Positions 1 through 11,215 of a stretch of DNA of 64,000 nt are shown in pieces. The notes beneath the pieces were generated by a model that had not been told where the DNA came from, searched no databases, and worked only from the letters and a program-made list of their open reading frames with translations. Position numbers and translations under genes: made by a program. Each line of letters starts with the position of its first letter. Positions within the stretch are counted from its first letter, which is position 1. Where the stretch lies: NCBI GenBank assembly GCA_009760855.2, contig WPIO01000020.1, positions 4,380,001 through 4,444,000 on the forward strand. Direction: 5' to 3'. The DNA comes from Cristatella mucedo (Eukaryota > Bryozoa > Phylactolaemata > Cristatellidae).

Positions 1-494
1 GGCCCAGTCACACATAGTCTGTGCATTCGCTGCAGTGAACACCAGCGGAAGCAGCTCGGCGGCTGACCAGCCTACCCCGTGCAAAAAGCCATCCTCGAAC
101 ACGCGCTTGTACAGTGCCGGCGTCAGTGCCGGCCACAGCAAGATGAAGACCCGACCGGCCTCGGTGCAGGCAGCTGCACGGTGCTGCGCCGGCTCTGCAC
201 ATCCTCCCAGTCGAGCGGACGCTGACGAGCTGCTGCCGCTGCTGCTGCTGCTGCCTCCGCCACCGTGGCCATCGGCCGAGTCGTGATGCCTGCGACTTCG
301 AACGCGGCTGGGCTCCGAAGCATAACCACCAGCCAGCTGCTCGGTTGCAAGGTGGGCGAGTCCGCCGAGGTCGAGCAGGCAGCACAGAGCCGCCGAACTG
401 ACACTGAACTGGTCGCATCGGAAGACAAGCATCAGTATCCACAGCAGCCAGCTCGGGTATGAGCTGTCGTCAGTCGGAGGAGCGCCACTGCCAG
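1..494 (-). CDS. DOP1: Probable DOP1 internal exon, cut by window edge
   Basis: One minus-strand frame is open across the whole stretch without a start codon, as expected of an internal exon. It reads through a hydrophobic helical segment (SYPSWLLWILMLVFRCDQF), then LCCLLDLGGLAHL, a low-complexity Gly/Ser stretch from a GCT/GCC run near 235-255, and a second helical part (VFILLWPALTPALYKRVFED, AAELLPLVFTAANAQ). The alternation of helical repeats with disordered linkers fits DOP1, and strand and position fit the gene that starts at 21727. The right border is an acceptor near 494 or 500 after a pyrimidine-rich tract; either gives entry phase 1. The neighbouring exon at 1912-2376 ends in phase 0, so a small exon between them is probably missing or the border is elsewhere. 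Assignment to DOP1 is inference. Confidence 0.55.
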
Positions 495-1574
495 CTGTAC
501 CTTTTGGGTGGCAAAAGGTACAGACAAAAGGTACGTTCACACACACCGAAGCCTGCTAATATCGACAGCCCGAGGCGGCCCTGCGCAGACCACGAAGAGT
601 GGACCGCATGCAGTGATCACGGCTCGTTGAGATTGCACAAGGATCAACATATGCCACCGTCAGGACACACGTGCCTGCCGCATTTCTGTGCTGATGAATA
701 GGCCGGCGGCTCAGTTAATGGAAGCACCTCACTCACGAGCATCAGGATAGAGGAGAATCACATTAATTACAGGATAACTAGAAAGGGATGACAAACAACA
801 ACGGCAACAGTAATCACAGCCAGGCGACCCACTGCCGTTCCTCATCGTTCCGGCTACAAAGCAGTGCTGCCTAGCCGTGAAGACATTGAAAGCAAAGCTG
901 TGAGATCACCACAAATGGCATGCTAACTTGTCAGACTTCCGGGGGGGGGACAGTATTTGGATAGACGGCTTGACAGTTGGCAAAGTGAGTACAACTCTAT
1001 TTGCCCAGCACCCAAGGGAGGAGGGGAGGGGGCCACCTACTGGTGAGCATCAGCAAAGACTTCTGTGCACTCGAGCAGTAGAGGGGAGCACTCGAAAAGT
1101 CCACCAGCAGCTTGCATGCCAGCATGACCACATCACCCTGCAGATATTCCTCAGACGAGCCGCACGAAATCTAAAGCGAAAGAGCAACAACCTACCAAGA
1201 GCACCGACTCGTGGCTTGCAACGCCCCCCCTCGGGGGGGGGGGGGGGGCGCGATAAGTGCCGAACATGTGCTACGCATTCCGGGTGTGCGCACGCACAAA
1301 TGTTGACCACAGGTATACTCAAGACGCATGCTCAGGTTAAAGGACAATCCCCTGCTCTTTCTTCTCCGTACATTCTCATCTCTGACCCTTACTAACACGT
1401 GCACACAATTTGCTTCTACGTTATCATGCACAAAATCAAGGCTTTTCATTTGTCCCTGTTCCTCTGTTGGCATAGCTTCTTCATTTTCCCAATATTGTTC
1501 TAGTCGTTGATCGAATAGATTGAAAAGTCAGTAAACTTGACTTTTAACATCTGAGGGCAGATCGAGTTCACAAG
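495..1574. other. Presumed DOP1 intron, no gene recognised
   Basis: No convincing exon was found. The only marked structure is a homopolymer pair at about 1224-1247, a run of C followed directly by a long run of G, which can form a hairpin or a G-quadruplex. A small DOP1 exon may be hidden here, because the phases of the exons on either side do not match. Confidence 0.4.
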
Positions 1575-1735
1575 AGGTTGGTTGGACTTGAGCCTGGGAG
1601 CAAGGTACTTGCTACTCACGACGCAGGTCGTGGTTCTATTTCTTCAATAGGCAATCTTTATCGCCCACTGCAATCTTGAGAGATAGCCGTTACAGCTCTT
1701 CTATCGCTTGACACATGAGGCTGCTGAATCAGCCA
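1575..1735 (+). repeat. Degenerate SINE-B copy (tRNA-derived)
   Basis: It keeps the end of the tRNA-like head (acgacgcaggtcgtggttct), then the family body (gcaatctttatcgcc, gatagccgttacagctcttc) and the 3' end GAGGCTGCTGAATCAGCCAA. Same order as the better copies near 34.85 and 40.55 kb. Confidence 0.6.
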
Positions 1736-1911
1736 ACCTTTGCTTTTTACCACAACATCCGTAGATCGGTGTGAATTTTACAGGTTGCACACAGCAAGCG
1801 ACCACACTGGGGGATCTGACAAAGCTTACTGCAAATGCTAAGCACGACACTACTACAAAGGCATATATTTGGCACTAGCCAGTGTTAACACCACTTTGCA
1901 GGGCCTCGTAC

Positions 1912-2376
1912 CTTGGGCTGCTGAGGATCACAAGCTGACTGGTAGGTCACCAGCTCAGGCTCCTTACAGCCAGTGCAGCACATAGATACGATCATCGGAA
2001 ACAGGTCGAGGTAGATGGCTGTGCACTGTGACATCAAGCCTAGCTCACTCGGCCTCGATCTAGTCTTTGGTGATGAATGCTTGCCACCTGCTTCGCACTC
2101 ATGGTCGGTGAAAGGAGAGTCAGTCGACGTGTGGGAATCGCCGAATGCAGCAGCAGCAGCATCTCCGGGTAGCAAGGTGGGTATGCTGGAAGTCAGGAGA
2201 TAACTGCAGAGTTGCAGGGCGGCATGCAACTCCTGCAACTGCACTTGAGATAGACATGTGCCGACGAAAGATGAAGTCGTGCAGGTCTCCTCCACGGTCA
2301 AGAGAACATCATGCAGCAAAACTGACACATGATGACTGTGGCTGGCAATATTGCTGCCACTTCGTCCACCGCCTTC
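1912..2376 (-). CDS. DOP1: Putative DOP1 internal exon
   Basis: This 465-bp frame is open from a good acceptor (ggttctgtatttgcag at 2377 and above) to a donor (AAG then gtacga at 1911), and is phase 0 on both sides. The product begins EGGGRSGSNIASHSHHVSVL, continues with helical segments (LQELHAALQLCSYLLTSS) and a Ser/Thr/Pro-rich acidic linker, and ends with the helix TAIYLDLFPMIVSMC. Helical repeats broken by disordered linkers are typical of the large DOP1 proteins, and strand and position fit. I do not recognise a diagnostic DOP1 motif, so the assignment rests on exon structure and collinearity. Confidence 0.5.
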
Positions 2377-2573
2377 CTGCAAATACAGAACCGTCAAGTC
2401 TACACAGCACGTTCACTGCCCTGGCAGGCAGCATCTGAAACCTAAGAATACCCCAGTGGTAAAACACCCAAAATGTGAACTTGGTGGTGAGGCAAAAAGA
2501 TGCAGAAAAAATATAAACTCGAGTTCTGTGCCCACGTAAACAAACCGACAACAAAAAAGAAGAAGCAGTACAG

Positions 2574-2690
2574 TAAAACCTGCCTCTTTGTTGGACCTTT
2601 CTGTATGCATGGATTAACACCCTTAATTAAATAGCGAGGATCAAAAGACATCATGATTTCACGATTAAATTTTACATTTCAACTCTGAGA
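2574..2690 (+). repeat. Repeat with ACAGTAAAA end, copy 1
   Basis: It begins TACAGTAAAACCTGCC, resembling pogo/Tigger-type termini next to a TA target, and continues through aattaaatagcgaggatca to catttcaactctgagag. The same terminal words and the same internal 80 bp recur at 3652-3990, so these are two diverged copies of one interspersed repeat. No right-hand inverted terminus was found, so the class is uncertain. Confidence 0.35.
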
Positions 2691-3651
2691 GATCATTTGC
2701 TGGACCTTTCTGTATGCATGCAAACAGATCATGCAATCTACAGAGCTCCGTTCGAAGCAGGAGATCCATTGTGTGCCTTTATAAATGGCTTCTAGTGCAG
2801 TGCCTTACAAATAACACTTAAGCAAACACTTAAGAGTGAGTGACATCAGGAACTACTAAATTCACAAAAAAGGAAAACTCAGATTACACAAGAAATGCTG
2901 TGTCAGTTGCAATAGATACCATCTAACTTTATGGGTGCCAAAATGATGATTTCGTATATTGCGGGGAAGGAAGACCAACAGGGGGCAGAATTGAGATCCA
3001 TGCTACTGATAGATCCCTGCTACTGATACTACTCGCTGGACCGGGCCTTTGCAAACTCCTGCAGTGTGAAGATCAGGGTGCTTTTCGACAGGCCAACTCA
3101 TTGTGGAGAAGGGATTAGGATTTGTAAAGGCTTTCATGACACAGAGTAACTTTCGGAAGATGTTTTTCTCGGCTTTTGGCAGCAAGCTAGGCAGTGCTTT
3201 AAAAGCTGTACATGAGCAGGACTTCAATGGTGAACTGTTGTTTTGACACAAGCTTCGCAAATCGTAAGAAGGGACATCCTAAGCATGTCAAGCTTGTATA
3301 TAGGATTCTTCGATGAGTACTGTCAACGAAGCAGTGTTCTTAAGGAGTAATTACAAATAAAGAATATCGAATCAAGAATATCAGGTTATCTCCCATCATC
3401 GATTATTTTGGTTCATGCATATTGACATGATATTTACACAAACTCACTGAGACTTTCTCGAGGCTACCCTAAATTAGTTTGCACGATTTGACTTTAGTAA
3501 GATGGAACTCCACCACAGTGGACAGTTCATGAGAACACTTCAATATGAGCACACTTCATCAGGACAGCTCATTCCATCTTTTTCTATAGTCAAACCCCTT
3601 GCTCTCGTGAACAACAAGACACATCCTTCCTTTGCTTAAGGAAAGTGCTGT

Positions 3652-3990
3652 ACAGTAAAAGCTCCGAGGGCTCATTCTACACTATACAAGCCCAGCTGTT
3701 GGCTAATTTTTAGTCACCACTAGCGTGAACCGCTAGAAATCACGAATACATGATATTCAATTTGATAATTAAAGAGCGTGCATACATAAGGACATAGCTG
3801 CAACGGGCTCTGCTGCAGTGACTCACAAACCGTCAGACAATCGCTAAGACTGGCTGTCCCGTAAGGCTCTTCGCTTTTGTCTATTCCATTAAGTGGTTAT
3901 TTCCAATGGGTTAACATCGGTAATTAAATAGCAAGGATCACGAGCCATCACTATTTCACAATTCAATGTTCGATTTCAACTACGGGAGTG
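3652..3990 (+). repeat. Repeat with ACAGTAAAA end, copy 2
   Basis: Starts TACAGTAAAAGCTCCGAGG. Its last 80 bp (gggttaacatcggtaattaa, catttcaactacgggag allowing changes) match the 2605-2690 segment. It is longer than copy 1, which may carry an internal deletion. Confidence 0.35.
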
Positions 3991-5039
3991 CATTTAATAA
4001 GCTACATATCTTCCTTACCTTGTTTTTACATGACACCCAACACAGTTGGACTATCGTACTAGTACAGTAAATGTCACAAAGGGCACAATGTAAGCATGAC
4101 AACAGCGACTTGAGTTTACGGACAGACTTACATTCAACATTATATAGGTTGACTATTTGAATAGGTTTCATTGCAGGTCACAATAGCAACATCTAACAGC
4201 ACACATGAAAATGCATCTGAGCAGCTTCCTAACCGTGAGTGTCACATAGACCCTCACATGCAACACAAAAAAACTGTTCAAATTGAATGCAGGGGGGGGA
4301 GTTGGTAAGTTGTTACACTCCATCGACGTAAGTCTCAGCACCGTCCACAATCATTCTCAAACCACTATTTTAAAAAATCGGTGAGTATATTTGGATGAAA
4401 ATTAGATTGGTGCAATGTATATAGGTATCGCCATGACAACGACAACGATAATAACGACAATGGTAGTGAAAACTTTAAGCAATCGGAATTTGTTATATAC
4501 ATACTCATAAAGCTAGTAAACCCATCGGCAGTACTCTCAGGTGAAGTGGGAAGAAGAGCAACAGGTTGAGATGATTGCTCTCAGGCACTGAAACTTTCTA
4601 GTATGCATACAATCCTACACAGCCCCAGCAAAAAACTGAGGCAATCGAGCCATTTCTGCAAACCTTGCTTCATGCAGCTAGCCAGCTAAGACTCGTTTGC
4701 ACCATTAGTCTCCACAGCTTCAGATATGCAGAAAGCTTGGGAGGCCGACAACAACGAGAATAGAGAGCAAAGGGCCGTGCACATGCTAGCACCTTAAGAG
4801 CAGAGGGCCGTTCGCATGCTAATGCAAATCCAATAGACTGTAAACATGAGAACTAACAGATAAGCATCCTCCTAAGAAGTTAGCCATATTGCTAAGTTGT
4901 TAATAGAGTAGTAGCAGAAAAAAGAGTGTAACCCATCACTGTTCAAGATTGTGCATTTGTTTTTTTCATTTTGCTCATTGCACCCTGCCATAATAAGCAC
5001 TGGCATAACTGTCCTGAGGAATACACAACTTTAGCAATA
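3991..5039. other. DOP1 intron, nothing recognised
   Basis: AT-rich sequence with no exon-like open frame and no clear repeat beyond short CAA/ACG runs near 4437-4465. Confidence 0.4.
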
Positions 5040-6098
5040 CAGAATCAGACTCCCATCTTGTCGTGAATAATGGCAAAAACTAGCATCAAAACAGCTAATC
5101 TTAAGCCAATGGATGGTTGAATTTTGATCACCACCATACCAGTGCCGTATCGCTACTCTATGTGGAATGACTGAACTGTGTCTCATTCTTCGACACGTGA
5201 GCAGCAGACTGCACACAGCTTGAAAGTATGCGATGATCTCATCATTTGCCACCGTTGCGGCCGTTTTGTTGTCTCTCATACAACAGCATGGCATCGTTGA
5301 GGTAGAGCACACCCATCGTCGTTCGAGTCTAGGTAAGTTTTAACACTTGAACACACGTTCGGACTTGGTGATAGACACGGGCAGTGTCAGACTAAATTGG
5401 GCAATCTTGTAAAGTAGGTCATAGCCGGCCTCAAATCGACCGGACATAGACAGCATCATTGAGATCGGAAGCGTCCTGACAATCTTCAGTGCTGAGTTCG
5501 AATTTCTATATGAAAGTTGTGGATGCTGACAGAACTTTTGCACCTTCAACAGATCATAATAGCCAGTCCTTCCCATACCTGGCAATGCCTCAACGGTGCA
5601 ATTGAACAAGTGCAATGCATCGACAATATACTAATCTTGTTTTTGTAATGCCTGCAATAGCCGGTGCATAATTAATAGCAAGTCCTCCGTGATAAGTGAA
5701 ATTACGGTAAACCTGAATGAAAGAATGTAGTTGAGAAGGCACGTCACATCGATTATCTGCTCAGGTGCACTACCTTTCTCTTCGACATGCTCAAAAACCT
5801 CAATGTTTGCAGTGAACATGTCCATTAAGCAACACAGCCAAACCGATGAATACTCCAGGCTCACCAGTGCAGTCCCCTAATACAGGCTAAGGCCTGTCGC
5901 AATCTGCCGCTCTTTCGTACCCTATACGAACACTTTTTGCTTACCGAGCAGTTTATCGTGGCGCTTGAAATAATCCATTACCACATTGATAATGTCACTG
6001 ACCAATTCGAACAAGAGTTTGATTTTCAGCGACTACGTCGGCCGTTTGTTTCTTGATACTGCACTTTCGTGTAACTGTGTGGTTCACCTTGTTCATCA
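5040..6098 (-). pseudogene. hAT-type transposase remnant, C-terminal part
   Basis: The minus strand holds the decayed C-terminal half of a hAT transposase. A helical stretch (ITEDLLLIMHRLLQALQKQD, 5631-5864) and a segment at 5340-5615 end in FSLTLPVSITKSERVFKC, which corresponds to the hAT dimerisation signature (LPVS...ERxF). After KC a frameshift and stop interrupt the reading, and the next frame resumes with TTMGVLYLNDAMLLYERQQ. At least three frame changes or stops make it non-functional. The part at 6007-6098 is different: it is a second copy of a 5' transposase segment also present at 7549-7640, so this locus contains a rearrangement or parts of two insertions. The remnant lies inside a DOP1 intron. 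Confidence 0.65.
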
Positions 6099-6099
6099 G

Positions 6100-6885
6100 G
6101 TGAAGTCTGCCTATTTTCAGCTACATAACATTGCTAATATTCGGGCTTGTTTAGATTGGGATACCACATCTAAGTTGGTCCATGCATTTGTGACATCCTG
6201 TCTCGACTTCTGTAACTCACTGCTTGCTGGTCTACCGGCATGTGCACTCAGGCGCTTACAGCTGGTGCAAAACTCTGCAGCTAGGCTTGTCTGTCGTGAG
6301 CGTCGAAGTTGCCACATTACTCTGCTTCTTGCCGACCTGCACTGGCTACCAGTCAAGCAACGGATCGACTTCAATATTTTGGCATTCACTTTTAGGTCAC
6401 TTCATTCTTTGGCTCCAGCCCATCTCTCAGATCTACTCCCCCACCAGGCCAAGCATAATACCACCTGCTTTTCGGAATCTAACTGTTTACCTCTACCTCG
6501 TATAAATCTCAAATCCTTGGAGACCGTGCATTTAGTTCATATGCTCCCAAAGCCTGGAACTCCCTCCCGACTTGCACCACGACATCCCCTGACGTGACCA
6601 CATTTAAAAAGAAATTAAACGTGCACAAATGTATGACAGCATTTAGTGGGTCCCTGTGATTCGACCTTAATGTGCTTATGCGTGCTGACACTGTGCATGC
6701 TGCCACTAACCACATTTGCATGCTGACCCTGTGCATGTCCCCCCTGACCATGGTATTGATGTTGTTTATCAAGCATGATACCACTCACCATTCGATCGTG
6801 CTTCCTTTGCAGTAAATGTAAAGCGCCTAGAAAGAGATTGAGTTCTCTGAGGGCGCTTTATCAAGTGCATTATTATTATTATTAA
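6100..6885 (+). mobile_element. LINE family 1, 3' fragment (CR1/L2-like RT C-terminus)
   Basis: A 5'-truncated non-LTR retrotransposon inserted in the hAT remnant. The C-terminal part of the reverse transcriptase is readable: VKSAYFQLHNIANIRACLD, DFCNSLLAGLPACALRRLQL, AARLVCRERRSCHITLLLAD, LHWLPVKQRIDF, with a frameshift before the final SLP...TTFKKKLN. The 3' untranslated part carries the words common to all copies (gcatgctgaccctgtgcatg). It ends in a hairpin (AAAGCGCC ... GGGCGCTTT, 6819-6863) and a short (ATT)n tail. Conserved words of the CR1/L2-like C-terminal region support the class; the exact clade is not settled. Confidence 0.85.
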
Positions 6886-6889
6886 GGGG

Positions 6890-7760
6890 GCAATGTCTAT
6901 GATGCCATCTGTGCAGGCAAAAACCAGGGCTAGCTGGAGCTTGTGCACCCAACAATGCCTGCAGCATAATGTTCAGTTGCTTAATCAAGGATTGCAGACC
7001 ATTAATCTTACCACTCAGATTGGCTGCAACGTCATAGCCCTGTCCGTGGCAATTCGTATAATTATCAACAAAGACAGTGCACTGAGTCTAAAAGCAGATG
7101 TCTGTCACGTATTTCGGGTTAAGAGTCGCTCGCGAAGCACACCAGCATTGACCTGAACGGACGAAGAGGTTCGCAAGAGCCAGCTGCTCCTTCTTGGTTG
7201 CATCGTGTGTCTTGTCTGCCATAAAGAGTAATAAGTGTCGCCTTGGTCGTCATCAAAGCACATACGAATGAGGTGAGCGTTAGTGTGGTTGATGCCTGGC
7301 TAACCTTGGGGGCTGGTCATCATGGTGTTCTGCAGGAGAAGGGGCCTTCTGGAACACAACAGCGGCAAGCTCGAAGTCTCCCCCATGTAAGTTGAAATCG
7401 AATACAAGTTCATAAAATTTCAGGCTCTCGAGGAAGTTGTCGAATCTTTCGAAAATTTGGTTGAGCAAATCGACCGACTCGTCATGTGGTCCCAGCAGGG
7501 CAGGTCCTGGCTCACTAGGAGTCGCATTGCATCGACTGATCCATGCAACCGAGTTTGATTTTCAGCGATTACCTCGGCCGTCTGTTTCTTGATACCGCAC
7601 TTTCCTGTAACTGTGTGCTCCACCTTGTTCATTATGTCAATTGCCCTCTGCATCGACTTGTTGTGATGCAGCTGCTGGCTGCTTTTGATGTGAGAGAAGT
7701 TTGCAATCTGTACGAACGACGTTCATTCAGTTGCCGACCTGCCGTTGCTGCTTCCCCCCC
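6890..7760 (-). pseudogene. hAT-type transposase remnant, N-terminal/DUF4371 part
   Basis: The 5' half of the hAT gene, on the other side of the LINE. Reading the minus strand from right to left, it contains AIDIMNKVEHTVTGKCGIKK, then LLVSQDLPCWDHM, then in a shifted frame PHDESVDLLNQIFERFDNFL, corresponding to the HDES...N..NF signature of DUF4371-type hAT proteins. Further on come ADKTHDATKKEQLALANLFV and CHGQGYDVAANLSGKINGLQ, which corresponds to the family motif CRGQGYDGAxNMSGKxxGVQ. Frameshifts and stops show it is dead. Together with 5040-6098 it gives most of one transposase split by a LINE. Confidence 0.75.
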
Positions 7761-9597
7761 CCCATTGTGAACGAGTGCGAGCAGGACGAAGGAGGGAGAA
7801 AGAAACATGGGAAGCAGTAACAATTTGCTGAAATAATAAATACTCCTGCCACTAACACCTCTTAAACCAGGGATGGCTGAGGGCGATGCCGTGCCATTTT
7901 CGAATTCCTGGATTTGTTCTCCGCTACCGTTCGTAGCACATGGTGGTAGAAGGAATCAGCTCTGACGAAAGTACAAACGACGAATCTCATCGACAATTTT
8001 TAAATCATACGCCAAAATGGCAGGTCTTGACCCGAAATCTTGATCGATGTCGAGTGCCCTCGTGGATAACCGAGAGTTAGAGGCTGGGCATCACATTGAT
8101 CTGGCTGAGCCGATGCCTGCAATGAAGCTGGATGCTGTTTGAACTTTACCATGCTGGTCCTGTACAGTCAGGTTGCAGCCGGCGTGGTTCTGGTGCGATA
8201 TTTGCAGCAGGAGCGCCATCTTCAGTCGAGCACCGAGAAGAATGGCAAAATCCTGGTTTGAGCAGATGGTTTCTTCAGTGGTCTCGTGTGCGAAGCTAGA
8301 GCTAATCGGTTCATGGCTGGCAGTGGGTGATGGGACTACAGCAGGCATTCACTCGGTCCTGATGAAGGTAATTGCTTTCAGCGCAAGTACCTAACACAGC
8401 ATACAGGTACAGTAGGTGGAAAAGCTGGTGTACCGGATGAAAAAAAAGTCCCGCGTGTACGCTTGAACGTCCATGGATGATGGGAAGCGTAGTCCTGAAT
8501 ACTCTGCCTCGAGTTTCTTAGGCTGATGCTTTTCACCGTGAGCAACCGAAAGCAGTGTCCCTTTTTTAACTCCGGCATGCACACGACGTTTTATGGTACA
8601 CATTCCATTACCGACTTGTAAATTGCCAGTTTTTAGCATTCATTAAAAAAACAATCTGAAGGAAGTTCACATTGACTGTCTACATTTTTTTCCATCTCGA
8701 TACATCCTCGGTGAAGAATAGACTTTCAATATGGCCTAGCTCGTAATGCACAAAAGCTAGGTAAAGAAAAGGGAATTTCTAGTAAGCACACCATGCTACT
8801 GAAATGATGCATTATGATAAGACTACTGTTAAAAGAAAAACAAAAACAGACTCCTATTAAGCATTAAGCATACCATGTTTTGCATTACCAGACCATGGCC
8901 TCTGTATCAAGCTTTGGCAGCTAGCTAAAATTGTCTTTACACTGTCGAAGTTAAGGCGGCACTATTTTTCAGAATAGTTTGAAAATGTAGAGCGACTGGA
9001 GGCCGCCTTCGGTGGAATCAAGCACCGAAAAAAGATTCTCGTCTAGCACGTGAACGATCCTGCAACCTCTTGAGTAACAGACCCAGTGCCCTACAGATAG
9101 AGATACGAGACTATACTCTTCATTAGGTGCTAAACACTGGGCTGTGGTCGGTGCCCAGAGAGCATAGCTGCTGCGTGGTTTACAAAGGCCTGGGCAAATA
9201 GGGGAACCCACTAGAGTAAACCATCGCACCATTGGCTACAGGCAAATGGCTGTAAGTATGTATGGCTTTTAGCATTGGGCCAAATAAAGTAGTCACTTCA
9301 AAATACAAAGCAACCAGAGGCTGTCTGTGGACGGACTGAGGACCCAAAAAAAGAGAGCTTTTAAGTCATGTTGGCTGACTCTATCTTCAGCTTATAAACC
9401 ATATCTCCGACATACGAGGAAGGCAAAGCATAATGACAGATAACAAGAATGCTTTAACACTTGTTTACTAAAGAATTATGTTCTCTTGGATTCTGCAACA
9501 TGGAACTGCAATCTGATACATGGATAAGTCGGGAAAAGTCAACTGGAACTAAAGTACTAACTAGCTGATTTCATAGCATCAGTGGCTCTCACTACCA
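7761..9597. other. DOP1 intron, unassigned; one open minus-strand stretch
   Basis: Mostly featureless. A minus-strand frame at 8091-8348 (SHEPISSSFAHETTEETICS, ARLKMALLLQISHQNHAGCN) is open for 85 codons, but it has no recognisable domain and no clear splice borders. It could be the hAT leader region, another element or chance. A 13-bp G/C run sits at 7755-7766. Confidence 0.3.
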
Positions 9598-9690
9598 CTT
9601 AGAGTGGGCAACAAAGGATTGCCTGCTGCAGAACTTCAACCCACAGACTAGGTCACGAAGTGCAAGTAAAACTAGGGCAGCTGCTTCCGG
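9598..9690 (-). repeat. Degenerate SINE-B head
   Basis: On the minus strand the order is accuracy-reduced tRNA-like B-box region followed by gcaggcaatcctttgttgcc, as in the start of better SINE-B copies. The body and 3' end are not recognisable. Confidence 0.45.
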
Positions 9691-9852
9691 TACCGGTACC
9701 ACACTCAGCCAAAAATCCCAGCTGCTGTTTGGAACTATACGGTTCTTACCCTCCATAAACTCGTGGGCATACATATAGGAAGTGCCAATCCTAAATAGTT
9801 CAAAGTTTAATAGGCTAAAGTAAAAAATGCAACACGTTCCCGAAATGATCAC

Positions 9853-10678
9853 ATATCGTGCTTAATTTATTGGGTCAATATTTACGTTGTACCTTCTTTA
9901 TTTGCAACGGCCTATCGAACCCACGCAAGTAGAAAGCTGCTCAAATGCTCGAAAACATCGCTCGTTATGCTACCATATTCTTGTCAGATTCAAGTGCCTT
10001 CTTCTTAGTGACTCGAGAATGCAGACCAGCCCAGCCTCATTTAATCGTCATCTGACGGCATCTCTGCTAACTTGCCTCTTAAACGATGCTAGCAGCCTTG
10101 GAGCACAAGCTCGTGCCTAAGCAAACTGTCCTTTAACGCCTCCAACTTTCGAATGGTGTTTTCCCATCTAGTAGTAGTGCCTCCCTGACCCACCGAGGCA
10201 TTTTTTAGGCCATCCAGTCTTCACTACCTTCTTCACGTTGTCTGCAACCATACTCTTCAATATTAATCTAGTTTCCAGCCTCGTAAACTGCAATAATTTT
10301 ACCTCTCGCAAAGCTTGACAATTCGGCAACCTTCTGCTGGCTTGTTGGCGTTTTACGGTGAATAAATAAGGCTCAATGGGTATGCTGCATAATTGATTTC
10401 GTGTCGTGCTCACCATTGGGGTTTTGTCATAAACTGATGAAGGGTCGTCTCTAGATGGCCTATTCTAGCCTAAACGTGCCATTTTTAGAAGATCAAAGGG
10501 GTGTGGACTAAGTTTAGGCACACTGTCCAAAACTTGGATCATTATAGATGCAAAATACTTGGGTATCCAATAACTAGCAAGTATAACCTATATTGCGGCT
10601 CAGGTCCAGTGGGGGGGGGTTGAGAAACCTGCTGATAGAGCAAGTCTAGACCCTCCAAATACTTGTGCACACATATAT
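9853..10678. other. DOP1 intron, nothing recognised
   Basis: No exon with plausible borders was found on the minus strand. An open frame at 10168-10416 has no recognisable content. Short G run at 10609-10619. Confidence 0.35.
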
Positions 10679-10837
10679 GCATAGTCGACTCTGCATATAA
10701 GAATATCAGATATAGGAATACTATGCTAATAAGAACAGTTCTTATTCCTAGATTGTTATCCAATATTAGTCTCACTCCGCATATAAGAATGCCTATACGC
10801 CGGCCCGAGTGTCTTCTTATAAGCAGAGTCGTCTATA
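10679..10837. mobile_element. Small inverted-repeat element (MITE-like)
   Basis: The left end reads GTCGACTCTGCATATAAGAA. The reverse complement of the right end reads GACGACTCTGCTTATAAGAA, so the ends form an imperfect inverted repeat of about 24 bp. A perfect 19-bp palindrome (AATAAGAAC, A, GTTCTTATT) lies at 10728-10746, and the terminal word GCATATAAGAAT recurs inside at about 10780. There is no coding capacity. The size of about 160 bp and the terminal inversion suggest a non-autonomous DNA transposon. Confidence 0.6.
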
Positions 10838-10964
10838 CAATTCCTGTTTTAAATTCGAAGAAAGGGTCAAACAACTATTTCCTCCCAAGGTCCGTCTCTG
10901 AGTGCTCTAAAGATTGATTGCCGGGCTATGCAATGAATACACAAGCAAGAACCAAGCTTAATAG

Positions 10965-11215
10965 TAATAATAATAATAATAATACGTGTGTGTGTATAGC
11001 ACCCTCAGAGAACCTGATTTCTTTCTAGGCACTTTTTATATGCTGTAAAGCGACTATGACCATATTGTTAGCGAGAATATGCACGGTGTCAACATGCTTA
11101 ACGGCTAGTGGTAACATGCACAGTGTCATCGTGTATAATGTCAGTCAGGAGTCAACTCCAGGCTTTGGGAGCATACAAACTAAAGGCCCGAGCTTGGAAT
11201 GACTGGCCTAGCTTG
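10965..11215 (-). mobile_element. LINE family 1 3' end
   Basis: Minus-oriented 3' untranslated region with an (ATT)n tail (seen as AATAATAAT at 10965-10983), the terminal hairpin region (ccctcagagaacctgatttc, tttctaggcac), the common words acatgcacagtgtca, and the end of the coding part (caggctttgggagcata). It lies inside the DOP1 intron between exon 6 and the next exon. Confidence 0.8.

Noticed and set aside
8-442. A 144-codon minus-strand frame with an ATG and a Gln run, and overlapping frames on both strands
   Set aside because: The third minus-strand frame is open throughout, has helical composition and continues past the ATG of the others; the rest look like shadows in GC-rich sequence.
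8091-8348. A possible DOP1 exon on the minus strand
   Set aside because: No clear acceptor/donor pair in compatible phase and no DOP1-like helical pattern; lies next to hAT remains.
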